From contig NZ_JAIVKI010000007.1 in assembly GCF_020524905.1 (NCBI RefSeq), positions 155,359 through 219,358 on the forward strand: a stretch of DNA of 64,000 bases. The letters run 5' to 3'. Made by a program: the position numbers and the translations under genes. Below the pieces are notes generated by a model. The model had not been told where the DNA came from. It worked only from the letters and a program-made list of their open reading frames with translations, and made no database searches. The number at the start of each line of letters is the position of its first letter. Position 1 is the first letter of the stretch. Below, piece after piece: positions 28,272-38,562 of the stretch. The stretch comes from Microbulbifer variabilis (lineage in GTDB: Bacteria > Pseudomonadota > Gammaproteobacteria > Pseudomonadales > Cellvibrionaceae).

Positions 28272-31200
28272 AGCTTTTGGAGAAATACAGCGCGGTAATC
28301 ATAAGCTGCGGTTTCTTATTAGTTATTCTAGGAATTACCGCTGGCCTTAAATTGCCCAATGCACTATTGCCGGTCATTGATCGCCCCCAAATTGCTCTCG
28401 CGACATCCTGGCCTGGTAAGACAGCGAGTGAAATAGAGCAGGCTCTCGTTGCTCCCTTGGAACAAGAGTTATCTTCAATAGGTCATCTCAAGGAGATTCA
28501 GACCAATACCTCCAACGGTTTTGCCTGGACTACCATGACCTTTCACTTAGATGCCGATATGGAGCAGGTGTATATTGATGTGCTCTCGCGCATCAACCAG
28601 GTACCAAACTGGCCTTCACACGTTCGGCTACCTCGTGTCTTTAACTTCAGTAATGGTGCCGGCGCTACACTAGCCAGCTTCTTCCTATATTCGAAAACTT
28701 CGGCTAGTGAAGCTGAACTCATCCAGGCTTTTAGAGACCATATCCAACCCGCTTTTAGTAAAGTCCCTGGTGTCGCTTCGGTGATAGTCGCAGGCACACC
28801 CATGGAGCAGCGTGTCGATATCGAGTTCGAACCGGTCAAGCTTGCCAACCATTCGCTAACCATAGATGAAGTGCAATCCCGTCTCAATGATCTGGTAGAT
28901 CGGTCCGGTGGAAGTCTGAAAATTGGTTCCAAAGAATATGGGCTACATTTCAATGGCCATGTTCCATTGAATGAACTTCGCAATATACCCATTGCCAGCA
29001 GGGGGCCACACATTATTCAACTGGGGGATATTGCCACAGTCCATACCCGATTGGTTTCCGATTGGAATTACTTTGCGCTCCAAGGAAACCGAGCTTTCTA
29101 TTTCTATTTACAACCGGCAGAGAATATCAATGTTTTAGATTCCATCGATAGCATCAAGCAGGTGATCGATGAGTTGAATCGTGGAGACTTGTCGAATTTA
29201 GGAATGGAGGTAGCGTTTAGTCGCGATGACTCAAAGAGTATACGAAGCTCACTAATGCTTGTTTACGGAAGCCTGATAGTGGGAGCATTACTGGCTTGTC
29301 TTGTCCTGTATTGGTTCTTGCGAGATCTAAGGACTCTGTTCCTGATTTTTCTCAGCATACCGGTCTGCGTTGCTCTTGTTACCCTTGGAATGTACATAGC
29401 TGGCAAGAGTATGAATGTCATCTCTTTGGCTGGCGTGGCTCTATCCATCGGGTTGTTGGTTGATGCCGCTATCATTGTTGTCGAGAATATCCAGCGGCTA
29501 CGGCAGCAGGGTTTGGGACTTTTACCATGTATTCGCAGAGGGACTCAGGAGGTCAGTGGTGCATTGGTATCTTCGACAATCTCCAGTGTCATCGTGTTCC
29601 TGCCAATCCTCGCCATGCAATCGCCCACTGGGCAATTGTTTATGGATCTCGCCTTCACTATCTCCAGTGCACTTTTGGCTTCATTGTTGTTCGCTCTGGT
29701 TCTCTTGCCGGCGATAGCACGGTATACCTTGAAAGGCTTATCAGAAAAAGTTTCTCGAGAGAAGGGTAATGAGTCCAATCGAATACTATCGAAATTTATA
29801 AATTGGTCGGTGTTACCGGCAACGCGCCGGCAATGGGCTTACGCAGTGTTATTGCTCTGTGTCCCAGTAGCACTCATTGTTGCCTATGTTGCAGCTCCAC
29901 CTATTGATGTATTGCCAGAACCCAAACAGGCAATGGTTTCCACTTATATCAATTTTGAAGAGCCCATGGCTTTGGATGTCATTGAAGAGGAAGTAGCCCA
30001 GATCATCCAGAATAGGATTGAACGAAATATCGGTACTCGCAGTTCACAGATTTCTACCTATGGAATCATGTGCTACCCAGCTATGTGTAATCTCTATTTT
30101 TATACTCATGGGGATTGGGAGTTTGATGAATTCAAGAATTGGGTCGAAACAGAGGTTGTGCATGATTTGGTCGGCACAAGGATATTCACCCGGCAAGGTC
30201 AGTTGCTGCAATTTGCCATGCCTAACAGTCGGGTTAGCCAGCTAGATGTGAAGGGCGCAGAACTTCCAATCCTACAGTCTGTGGGAAGAGAATTATTGGC
30301 TCACCTCAGGTCTGAGTTTCCAAATGCCCAGATTCAGGAAGGCACAGCGCTAAATGACCGCGGAGTGCGTATTGAATTTCAGCCAAATCAGGAGCAGCTC
30401 ATACAGTTTGGAGTGAGTCTATCGGACTTCAATCGTTATCTCGTAACGTTAACCGATGGGGTATATCTGGGAAATTTCTATACAGGGACTAATACGCTCC
30501 CATTCTATTTGAAGTCTAGAGATCCCAGGGATCTTAAGCAACTTCTTGATACGGAGATAATGATTGGAGGGCATGGTTTGGTTCCTCTACGTCAACTGAC
30601 TGAAGCAAAAATTACCCTGGCCCCAGATAACATTCTTCGTGTCGACCAGGATGTTAGTGTTTCTTTGAACCTAACACCGCCTGCAGAAATTGCCATGAAA
30701 GATTTTATTGATAGTGTCAGTGGAAGCGTCAAACGCTTTATGAGTACCGGTGAGTATCAGGGGGTGCACGTTCAGTTTCGTGGTAGTGCCAATGAGCTTA
30801 AGGTGTTTCTTCAGGAGTTCCTCTATCTATTTATTGCTGCTTTAGTGATATTAGGAATGATCATGTCCTTTACCTTGGGTTCTATTAAGTTGGCTGCAGC
30901 TGTTTTACTCGCGATACCCTTATCATTTGCTGGTGGTATGCTGAGCCTTAGCTTCCTTAACCTATTTGTGACGCAGAATCTCGATGTTATTACGATGATA
31001 GGTTTTGTAATGCTGATGGGACTCGTGGTGAATAACTCTATTTTATTGGTCAACCAGTATCAGGCGGCAATGAATGAGGGCGCGAATCAATTTGAGGCGA
31101 TTAAAAATGCAGTGAACTTGCGTATTCGCCCGATAATGCTGACTACCATAACGTGCATATTAGGCAACTTGCCTCTGGTTCTGAATCCCGGTGATAGCGC

Positions 31201-31372
31201 AGCGATATATCGAGGTCTTGCAGCGGTCATTACTGGTGGAATGCTTTTTTCCGCTCTCTTGGTATTGGTTTACATGTCAGCCATGTTATCTCTTCCTTTA
31301 TTCAAACTTCAGCGAAGTGTTATGAATTCTGAGGAAGAATCGAGAACGTTGAGCGTGGATGCTCTGGTGTAA
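28268..31372 (+). CDS. RND efflux transporter, inner-membrane subunit
   Basis: A 1034-residue AcrB-type proton-driven pump with twelve expected helices and two large periplasmic loops. The first loop begins LPNALLPVIDRPQIALATSW with the family motif PGKTASEIEQALVAPLEQEL; the proton-relay helix reads GLLVDAAIIVVENIQRL. The second half repeats the pattern with a VMLMGLVVNNSILLVNQYQ helix and RIRPIMLTTIT. It belongs to the multidrug (non-metal) side of the family, unlike CusA. Its closeness to the aromatic tailoring genes makes self-resistance or product export a reasonable idea, without direct proof. Its transcript ends at the shared terminator at 31417-31448. Confidence 0.9.
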   Translation: MKLLEKYSAVIISCGFLLVILGITAGLKLPNALLPVIDRPQIALATSWPGKTASEIEQALVAPLEQELSSIGHLKEIQTNTSNGFAWTTMTFHLDADMEQVYIDVLSRINQVPNWPSHVRLPRVFNFSNGAGATLASFFLYSKTSASEAELIQAFRDHIQPAFSKVPGVASVIVAGTPMEQRVDIEFEPVKLANHSLTIDEVQSRLNDLVDRSGGSLKIGSKEYGLHFNGHVPLNELRNIPIASRGPHIIQLGDIATVHTRLVSDWNYFALQGNRAFYFYLQPAENINVLDSIDSIKQVIDELNRGDLSNLGMEVAFSRDDSKSIRSSLMLVYGSLIVGALLACLVLYWFLRDLRTLFLIFLSIPVCVALVTLGMYIAGKSMNVISLAGVALSIGLLVDAAIIVVENIQRLRQQGLGLLPCIRRGTQEVSGALVSSTISSVIVFLPILAMQSPTGQLFMDLAFTISSALLASLLFALVLLPAIARYTLKGLSEKVSREKGNESNRILSKFINWSVLPATRRQWAYAVLLLCVPVALIVAYVAAPPIDVLPEPKQAMVSTYINFEEPMALDVIEEEVAQIIQNRIERNIGTRSSQISTYGIMCYPAMCNLYFYTHGDWEFDEFKNWVETEVVHDLVGTRIFTRQGQLLQFAMPNSRVSQLDVKGAELPILQSVGRELLAHLRSEFPNAQIQEGTALNDRGVRIEFQPNQEQLIQFGVSLSDFNRYLVTLTDGVYLGNFYTGTNTLPFYLKSRDPRDLKQLLDTEIMIGGHGLVPLRQLTEAKITLAPDNILRVDQDVSVSLNLTPPAEIAMKDFIDSVSGSVKRFMSTGEYQGVHVQFRGSANELKVFLQEFLYLFIAALVILGMIMSFTLGSIKLAAAVLLAIPLSFAGGMLSLSFLNLFVTQNLDVITMIGFVMLMGLVVNNSILLVNQYQAAMNEGANQFEAIKNAVNLRIRPIMLTTITCILGNLPLVLNPGDSAAIYRGLAAVITGGMLFSALLVLVYMSAMLSLPLFKLQRSVMNSEEESRTLSVDALV

Positions 31373-31416
31373 GATATTTGCCCAGTTAGAGATGCTCACA
31401 ATCAAATCAATACACA

Positions 31417-31448
31417 AAAAGCCAGGAAGAAAAATCTCCCTGGCTTTT
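31417..31448. terminator. bidirectional terminator between the RND operon and the large secreted protein gene
   Basis: AAAAGCCAGG (31417-31426) pairs with CCTGGCTTTT (31439-31448), a 10-base stem with a T-run on either side depending on strand. It sits between two convergent genes and can serve both. Confidence 0.8.
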
Positions 31449-31487
31449 ATCTCTTATTATCTACTAATTTTCTATTAATGGTGCTAG

Positions 31488-34400
31488 TTAATCACTCTCG
31501 AATACCCAGTATTCTCCATCGCTAGCATCACAAGCACCCTGATAAAGGGATTCTCTATTTGCGATGGATGCTGTTTCGATACACAGGTTAGAATGTGCTG
31601 GCCGGATTCGATAAGAGCCATTTCCCTGGTGCTCCAAGTAAAATCTCTGGCTGTTATCGTCAATGGCCTCCCACTGATACACATTGGCACCTTCAGCATC
31701 GTTGGCAGCCTCCACTGTCATCAGCTTGTTACTATGGAGCACGGTGAGGGTATAAAGGCCATCACTAACTTGTGTAACTTGCCATCGTTGGTTGTTGTTG
31801 CCGTGGCAGTCCCATTGAATAATATCTGCTCCATTGGAATTACTCGCCCCGGTAACATCTGCGCAACGGTCGCTGGCGGCATTGACGATTACATAGGTCC
31901 CATCGCTCACTGTGCCTGAGCTGGAGTCATCGGTTAGGAAAAGCACATTATCGGGTATTGCTACCTTTGTAATTCCCGGACCTTCGTAACTCATTTCCAG
32001 CAGTTCGCCGCCATAGTATTCAAAGAATTCGATGACTATATGGTGTCGGCCAGCACCGAGATTAATATCTCCAAAGCGATCGGCCGGCCCGTGAATACCA
32101 TCATTACTTACCACCTCTTGGTCGTTAATAATGAGGCGAGAGCCATCATCGGACCGGGTGTAAAACCGGTAAGTACCAGCTGTATCAATCTGAATATAAC
32201 CTTCGTAGCGGAAACCAAATAGATCATCGCGCTGGCGCAATGTCATATCAATGTTGGCAGTAGTACCCGTAGCAACGGGAGTCAGCTGGGTGAAATCCGG
32301 TAATTCGTTCCAGCTGCCTTCGTAATAGGCGTAATTGAGGCCATTGCCGTCATCATTACCTCCATCTTCCACGTCCGCCAGTTGTGCAACCTCCTGGGCT
32401 GTTAGGGCTTTGCGATAGATACGCAGATCGTCCAGATAACCCTGGAAACCTTGTGAGCTACCGTCACCACCGCCGGAACCATCCCCTATGGCAGATTCAT
32501 ATTGATTGATTTCACCGACCAGGGTGCTCAGGTCTCCCTGACCAACTACCTCTCCATCAACATAAAGCGTCAACTGTTCACTAGAAAAATCGGCCACCAT
32601 GGCGACATGGTGCCAGTTACCATCATCAATAACCCCTTGAGTGGCTTCGACACGTACGGTGTTGTAGCTGTGATTGTCATGATCCTGGGCACTGATTAAC
32701 GCTTTGATGCTACCGTTGCTGGACGTGGTGAAAGCAAAGCCGCCATTTCGCCCATAGTAATACTTATTGGAAATCAGTATTTGCTCCTCAGTGACTGAGG
32801 TATCGGTTTTCACCCAAATGGCAAAGCTGAAATCCTGACTGGTGTGGAGGTTGAGGAAGTCGACAATGGGGTAGGTCTCCCAATAATGTAGAACGCCTTC
32901 ACCATTGAAATAGGCTGCTGAGCCCTCGTAGCCGGCCTGGCCAAAGCTGACCCCGTCTCCGATGACCCGTGCTTTGATACCGGATGCATCATCCGTGGTC
33001 GAGTTCTCGGAATAATTATCAAAGGTGTAATGCAGGGTGAGAGGGTCGTTTTCATCGCGAACCCAGAGTTTCACTTTAGTAGTATTGCCTGCTAAGCCGT
33101 TGGCTTGCACACGATACTCAAATTGATCGGGCCCGAAATAATCCGCATCGGGGGTATAAGTGAAACTACCATCCCCATTGAGAGATAAGTTGCCATACTG
33201 GGTTGTACTGATTAGTTCAGCCGACAAGCCATCACCTGAATCATTGTGCAAAACACCCTGTGATTGGTCCACATTCAGTGTGTTATCCGGGGCTGCCGTG
33301 TACTCGTCACCGATTGCCGCTGGTCTCCCCAGCTGTGGCAATGCCGCTTGGGCTATCCGCTCGCCAATCACCACATAACTGTCATCACCGTAGTGATAGT
33401 AAGGCCTTAAATCACTGGATATGACCAAGCTGGCATTCGGGTCCTCTTCAGCAACAACCCGTTGAGCTTCCATGACTACCTCACCGGCTGCACCGCGGTT
33501 ATCGTTAATTTGTACGATGATAACCGGCAGATCTGATTGACCGAGATCATTACGAATCGACGTCAGTAGATTGCGAAGATGATTTTCATAATTATCCTCA
33601 GTACCAAAAGTATCGTTGTAACCTTGGAACCAAATGAAGCCGGCTAATTCATGATCGATATCCGCTAACTCGTTCGAGCGGAAAGCGTCAAAGCCGGTGA
33701 TCATCTGGTCATACAGGTTGCCCTCGTTGCCGCCGTATGCCAGGGGGCGCCAGTGATCGGGGTTGTCCAAAGTGGTGCCACCTTGAGCGGCTTTGAACAT
33801 GGCTATCTCTTCATCCAGAACATCGCCCAACACATGGCCCATTTTGAGTTCGACCCCAAAATTACCATTGCCGTAACCATAACCAGGCTGAAGCGCTCCC
33901 AGGGCCTTGTTGGGGCTGATAATTGCTTTGATAAAGACGTCATCCCTCGCAGTATTCAGAGCGGGGTCAATAATCTCCAGCGCACTGTTGCTGCCATGAC
34001 CAACCATATTGGATTGTCCGGCCATCAAATACAGTTTGGCCGGGGTTACTGAGCCAACAGGGTTGACCGTTATCGAGACTGTGGCTGGCTCGCTGTCTTC
34101 AGTGCCATCATTGGCGATATAGGTAAAGCTGTCATTACCGCTATACCCATTAGCCGGTGAATAAACCAAGTCTGGGGCCTGGCCACTTAGGGCGCCGTGG
34201 GAGGGTGGGTTAACCACAGAATATGCGAGAGTATCGTCATCGGCATCTGAAGCCGTAAGGGTGATGTTGATCGAGCTATTTTGGTTCACGGTTACCATCA
34301 AGTCATCAGCTACCGGGGCCGTGTTGTCGGAACCACCGCCGCCACCATCTTCACCGGTAAAGAGTAGGGTGTTTGGAATGGCCATTTTGTCGATACCGGG

Positions 34401-37232
34401 TCCTTCGAGACTGACCCCGAGCACCTCGCCGCCGTGAAGCTCAAAAAACTCCACCACAATTGAGTGACGACCACTGGTCAGATCAACCTGCCCAGAGTTT
34501 TCACGCGGCGCATGCACGCCATCATTTTCCACCACGGTTTGGCCATCAATAATGAGACGAGAACCATCATCTGAGTTTGTATAGAATGTGTAACTTCCCG
34601 CTGTGTCGATCTGAATCTCACCCTCAAAGCGAAAACCGAACTCATCATCGCGATCTCGGGGGCTGATATCGAAATTAGCTGTGGTACCGCTCTTAACGGC
34701 TGTCAGTTGTGAAAAATCAGGCAGAGAATTCCAAGACCCTTCAAAGTACTCATAAAGAACACCGCTTGTGTCACCAGAACCGCCACTACCAGTGCCGGAA
34801 TAGACAATATCATCGGGTAGGGGAGTTTTATTGATGTTCGGCCCTTCGATACTTACTTCAAGCACTTCGTTACCTCCATGCTCGAAGAAATTCACCACTA
34901 GCGCATGCCGCCCTGCACTCAGTTCAATCTGTCCAGAGCGCTCTTGAGCAGGATGCTCACCATCGTTGTCGACTACCATCTGCCCATCGATATAGAGGCG
35001 CGAGCCATCATCAGAATTGGTGTAGAAGGTATAGGTTCCGGCAGTATCGATCTGAATCTCACCTTCAAAGCGGAAACCAAAAAAGTCGTTGCGATTGCGC
35101 TGGCTGATATCGATATTGGTCGAGGTACCTGTGGCAACGGGAGTTAATTGGGTGAAATCCGGCAGTTGATCCCATTGGCCCTCATAATAGGCCCAGTTCA
35201 AGCCGTTGTTGTCGTTGCCATCTGTGGCACCGGCTTCAATCAGATAATCGTAGCGGTAGGCATCCCAATCGGTAAACTTTTGCGAGGGCGTACTGGCTAC
35301 CACCAGGTATAGGGTCTCCCCGCTACTGACCGGCACAGTGACAGTGCTTTCCTCGCCAGCACTAACAACAGGGATAGGGTGGTAACGTCGCTCTTTAGAG
35401 TCTTCGTTATAAACCACCGCTTGCGCCCGGAATTCGGCATATTCTGGGTTTGTGACCGAGGGTCGTACACCGATGAGGTAGGTTTCATCACGCGAGACTT
35501 CCACCTCATAAGCGTTATATGCCCAGCTGCCAGGACGGTACCGCTCGGGTACTGCGACCCACTGCCCATTGGTACCCTCAACACCATAGAATTCTGAGAT
35601 CTTATTATCGACTTCTTCATCGGGTAAGTCGTCAGGCTGTTGACTCACCATGCGGCCATAGGAATCCACCTCCGCTTGACGCCACTGCTCCCCATACTCA
35701 GGGTAATCCCAGGTAATCGTACGCGCAGCAAACTCTGAAAATACCTCACGCATATCGTATCCTGCCTGAGCCACCAGGTCGTACATGGCGGCTATAGGGG
35801 CAGAGTAACGGCGGTCGTCATTATAAATATCACCGATAAATTTTCGGTCGGTAACGTATTCACTTAAATAAAATTCATAGATACCGGCACCATATTGATG
35901 ACCACCTTTATAGGCATCTATGATGCCTTCCTCCAATGGTGAACTTTGATCCGTGTGGAGTGGCTGATGAGGCTGCAAAGTATACATGCCCAACAGGTTT
36001 ACTCCGTCATGCCCCGGCTTTTGCGAATAGGCACCCCAGTTGGCAGTCGACTCCTGTAACATTTTGCTACCGCCGCCGGCACGGGTTTGATAGGAATGGA
36101 AGTTTTCATGTAGGACATAATTATTCCAGGGATTATCTTTGTTGAAATTGTTTACCCAGGAATTCCTATAGGCTTCTGTTAGTTGTAAGTCGCGTGGCTT
36201 TTCATATTCACCACAGAGATTCCCGTGAATGTGCATACCTGTGGCCAGTACATTGTGTTCCCAGGTCATATCATGGGCATTAACCTGGTACTGAAGGGAT
36301 GCATCAGAGGTTTCTACATCATTGGGCCACCAGATACATTGGTATACCGAGCAGAGGTAGTTGGGGTATCCTTCAAATGGCGTTTCCCGGCTACCACTAT
36401 CATCACAATCCTCGCCGAGTAAATTGGCTTCATCAGGAGAAAGGGCTCGGTTAAAAACCCGGAGATCCCAGATCTTGCCAGTATAAGGACCAATATTCAT
36501 CACACCGGTCAATGTATCTACACCGCTGGCGTCCACATTATGTTGTATTACATTGCCATTGAAATACGTGGTTACCATATCCAAGTCGATAACCGCAGTG
36601 ACTTGGTTGCAGCTATAGGTTTTTGAAATACTTTCGCTGTTGATAATTTCGATATCATCATCGCCATGGAGCTGTGTAGTGATTATTCCCTGTCGTTCGA
36701 TTACCGTTAAACTACTACTGCTAATCAACGTATTGGTTTGTAGCGCTTGAGAAGGTATATATTTAAATGAAACCGTTAAAGGTAGCCCAGCACTACTATT
36801 GCCAAAGTCCAGTGCAATAGCTTTTGCGGTCATATCTGTACGGCTTATGAATGGGAAATCATCGCCGTCATCAGGTTGTATCCCGGTATAGGTGGTTTGA
36901 ACCAAGTGCCCATTACCAGATAAGTCTGTATTGGTAATCTGGCTCGGGACATAAGCAAAGAGGCTATTAAAAGAACCTTTACCTGTTTGATCGAGAGAGC
37001 AGGTTGTCTCGCAGCGATTGGCCATGCAACTCTCACCATTTGAGCAGCTACCACAATCAACGGTCTCTCCACTTTCGCCACGAATCACTCCACACTCAGC
37101 CAAGTGCACACTACAGTAATTGGCTTCGCTAGCCAGGGAAAATCCATAGGCTTTTACAAAGAGGCAGGCGGTGAATAGTGTTATCAGGTGCCACAATTGC
37201 AATTTTTTAAAGGGTTTTCGACGTTTGTTCAT
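31488..37232 (-). CDS. 1914-residue secreted mosaic protein (peptidase-like, SASA esterase, PA14, LamG and ricin-lectin domains)
   Basis: A very large exported protein. The signal region (about 13-35) is followed by a small cysteine-rich segment (CSVHLAECG to CETTC, 40-78) and a LamG-like domain (about 90-275). Residues 310-530 look like a zinc peptidase domain with HENFH (375-379) and a downstream Glu394 in LQESTANW; the HExxH motif is intact. Two PA14-type domains follow (677-811, 825-958), then a cadherin-like Ig repeat (970-1058), and a sialate-O-acetylesterase/SASA domain from 1064 with GQSNM (1072-1076), WFQGYND (1201-1207) and a candidate catalytic His1280. Another Ig repeat, a second LamG (1397-1620), a third PA14 (1631-1767) and a ricin-type lectin (1775-1914) complete it. 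It probably attacks acetylated polysaccharide or glycoprotein outside the cell. Combination of activities inferred. Confidence 0.85.
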   Translation of the reverse strand: MNKRRKPFKKLQLWHLITLFTACLFVKAYGFSLASEANYCSVHLAECGVIRGESGETVDCGSCSNGESCMANRCETTCSLDQTGKGSFNSLFAYVPSQITNTDLSGNGHLVQTTYTGIQPDDGDDFPFISRTDMTAKAIALDFGNSSAGLPLTVSFKYIPSQALQTNTLISSSSLTVIERQGIITTQLHGDDDIEIINSESISKTYSCNQVTAVIDLDMVTTYFNGNVIQHNVDASGVDTLTGVMNIGPYTGKIWDLRVFNRALSPDEANLLGEDCDDSGSRETPFEGYPNYLCSVYQCIWWPNDVETSDASLQYQVNAHDMTWEHNVLATGMHIHGNLCGEYEKPRDLQLTEAYRNSWVNNFNKDNPWNNYVLHENFHSYQTRAGGGSKMLQESTANWGAYSQKPGHDGVNLLGMYTLQPHQPLHTDQSSPLEEGIIDAYKGGHQYGAGIYEFYLSEYVTDRKFIGDIYNDDRRYSAPIAAMYDLVAQAGYDMREVFSEFAARTITWDYPEYGEQWRQAEVDSYGRMVSQQPDDLPDEEVDNKISEFYGVEGTNGQWVAVPERYRPGSWAYNAYEVEVSRDETYLIGVRPSVTNPEYAEFRAQAVVYNEDSKERRYHPIPVVSAGEESTVTVPVSSGETLYLVVASTPSQKFTDWDAYRYDYLIEAGATDGNDNNGLNWAYYEGQWDQLPDFTQLTPVATGTSTNIDISQRNRNDFFGFRFEGEIQIDTAGTYTFYTNSDDGSRLYIDGQMVVDNDGEHPAQERSGQIELSAGRHALVVNFFEHGGNEVLEVSIEGPNINKTPLPDDIVYSGTGSGGSGDTSGVLYEYFEGSWNSLPDFSQLTAVKSGTTANFDISPRDRDDEFGFRFEGEIQIDTAGSYTFYTNSDDGSRLIIDGQTVVENDGVHAPRENSGQVDLTSGRHSIVVEFFELHGGEVLGVSLEGPGIDKMAIPNTLLFTGEDGGGGGSDNTAPVADDLMVTVNQNSSINITLTASDADDDTLAYSVVNPPSHGALSGQAPDLVYSPANGYSGNDSFTYIANDGTEDSEPATVSITVNPVGSVTPAKLYLMAGQSNMVGHGSNSALEIIDPALNTARDDVFIKAIISPNKALGALQPGYGYGNGNFGVELKMGHVLGDVLDEEIAMFKAAQGGTTLDNPDHWRPLAYGGNEGNLYDQMITGFDAFRSNELADIDHELAGFIWFQGYNDTFGTEDNYENHLRNLLTSIRNDLGQSDLPVIIVQINDNRGAAGEVVMEAQRVVAEEDPNASLVISSDLRPYYHYGDDSYVVIGERIAQAALPQLGRPAAIGDEYTAAPDNTLNVDQSQGVLHNDSGDGLSAELISTTQYGNLSLNGDGSFTYTPDADYFGPDQFEYRVQANGLAGNTTKVKLWVRDENDPLTLHYTFDNYSENSTTDDASGIKARVIGDGVSFGQAGYEGSAAYFNGEGVLHYWETYPIVDFLNLHTSQDFSFAIWVKTDTSVTEEQILISNKYYYGRNGGFAFTTSSNGSIKALISAQDHDNHSYNTVRVEATQGVIDDGNWHHVAMVADFSSEQLTLYVDGEVVGQGDLSTLVGEINQYESAIGDGSGGGDGSSQGFQGYLDDLRIYRKALTAQEVAQLADVEDGGNDDGNGLNYAYYEGSWNELPDFTQLTPVATGTTANIDMTLRQRDDLFGFRYEGYIQIDTAGTYRFYTRSDDGSRLIINDQEVVSNDGIHGPADRFGDINLGAGRHHIVIEFFEYYGGELLEMSYEGPGITKVAIPDNVLFLTDDSSSGTVSDGTYVIVNAASDRCADVTGASNSNGADIIQWDCHGNNNQRWQVTQVSDGLYTLTVLHSNKLMTVEAANDAEGANVYQWEAIDDNSQRFYLEHQGNGSYRIRPAHSNLCIETASIANRESLYQGACDASDGEYWVFESD

Positions 37233-37729
37233 AGCGTTTATCCAGCTTATCCTTTTGCTTTAAAACTATTTCTAATGAAATGCGTTTTCTTCAAAATACA
37301 CTCAGGACTTCAATGAAACATAAAAGTTGGCAGTCGAGCTTCAACAAAAATTCTTGAGTAAAAAGATCAGAACTGGATGTTAGTCGAACGTTTTGAGAGG
37401 CAACATTCAGCCCTAGTGGAAACGGCGACTTATTTTGTTTTTATTCTATGTGGCAAAAATTAATTTATCGTTTGGCGACAGTGAGGCGTTAAAAAATTTT
37501 TAGAAACTTACTCTTATTAACTTTTGTAATTAGTTAAATTGGATTCTAAATAGGTCTTTGACCTAATAACAACCCATACTCAAGCAGGCACGATGCGACC
37601 AGGTGTTTGCTTATCACCGGTAGCTATATAAACCCTATAACCCTACTATAATCACATAGTTTTCCCTTCCCTTATTTGGCCTCATGTTGTGTAAATTAAT
37701 GTCAGTCATTTGGTATAAGAGGTGGGTGC
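37233..37729. other. intergenic stretch with one palindrome
   Basis: About 500 AT-rich bases without a supported gene, between divergent genes for the giant secreted protein and a maleate-isomerase-like enzyme. TAGGTCTTTGACCTA at 37551-37565 is a perfect 6-base palindrome around three bases and is a candidate operator. Nothing else stands out. Confidence 0.4.
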
Positions 37730-38467
37730 ATGCAATACAGAATTGGCCAGATTGTGCCCAGCTCCAATGTCACCATGGAGATAGAAGTACCAAGAATTTT
37801 ATGTTGTGGGGAAAGGGTATTATCCGACCAGCTTTCTTTTCATTCCGCAAGGGTGCATATGAAAGATGTGACCCAACGCGAGCTTGGGTTTATGCGCAGC
37901 CGAACGTTCAATGCCTTGGATGACCTGCTTGATATATCCCCAGACATAATAGTTTTCGTATGCTTAGTCGCTGTGATGACGGCTGGCCCTGGTTACCATA
38001 GAGAATTCGAATCGACAATCGCTAAACACATTAATCAGCAGGGAAAGAAAGCGAAGACTATTACCAGTGCAGGAGCTATTATCCAGACACTTCATCAACT
38101 TAATGTAGCGTCAATCAGTCTTATATGTCCATATTCTGATGACCTTACTGGCATCGTATTGGAGTATATTGAGAATGAAAATATCAATATAGCCAGTTAT
38201 AAAAATCTTTCAGTAACGGATAATGAAGCAGTAGGACGATTGGACCCTAAAAAGCTTATTGACTACGCTAAAGAAATTTACACCAAATCGGCAGATTGTC
38301 TGGTGATCTCTGCCTGTGTGCAAATGCCGAGTTTACCTGTGATACAGACAGTTGAAGATTCAATTGGTCAGCCAGTTATCTCCGCTTCTTCAGCTACCGC
38401 ATATCAAATATTACGTAAATTGTCTCTTGATACACATATCCCCAATATGGGTGTTTTATTTTCATGA
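37730..38467 (+). CDS. maleate cis-trans isomerase / Asp-Glu racemase superfamily enzyme
   Basis: A 245-residue enzyme. The opening YRIGQIVPSSNVTMEIEVPR is the signature of maleate isomerases (family wording GxIVPSSNxTxExE). Two cysteines placed as in that family, Cys78 (VFVCLVA) and Cys196 (SACVQMPS), are the expected catalytic pair. In the family, one attacks the double bond of maleate and the other protonates. Relatives include arylmalonate decarboxylases and hydantoin racemases, but both-cysteine spacing fits maleate isomerase best. GAGGTG lies five bases before the ATG. No nicotinate-degradation genes, where this enzyme usually occurs, are nearby, so its substrate is open. Confidence 0.82.
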   Translation: MQYRIGQIVPSSNVTMEIEVPRILCCGERVLSDQLSFHSARVHMKDVTQRELGFMRSRTFNALDDLLDISPDIIVFVCLVAVMTAGPGYHREFESTIAKHINQQGKKAKTITSAGAIIQTLHQLNVASISLICPYSDDLTGIVLEYIENENINIASYKNLSVTDNEAVGRLDPKKLIDYAKEIYTKSADCLVISACVQMPSLPVIQTVEDSIGQPVISASSATAYQILRKLSLDTHIPNMGVLFS

Positions 38468-38562
38468 TAACCAGAATGTAAATTTCACAGCTGATTTTAA
38501 CAGAGTTGCGATTGTCACCTGATCATCATATGGAATTGGGTTTTTACAATTCACTTTTGGTT

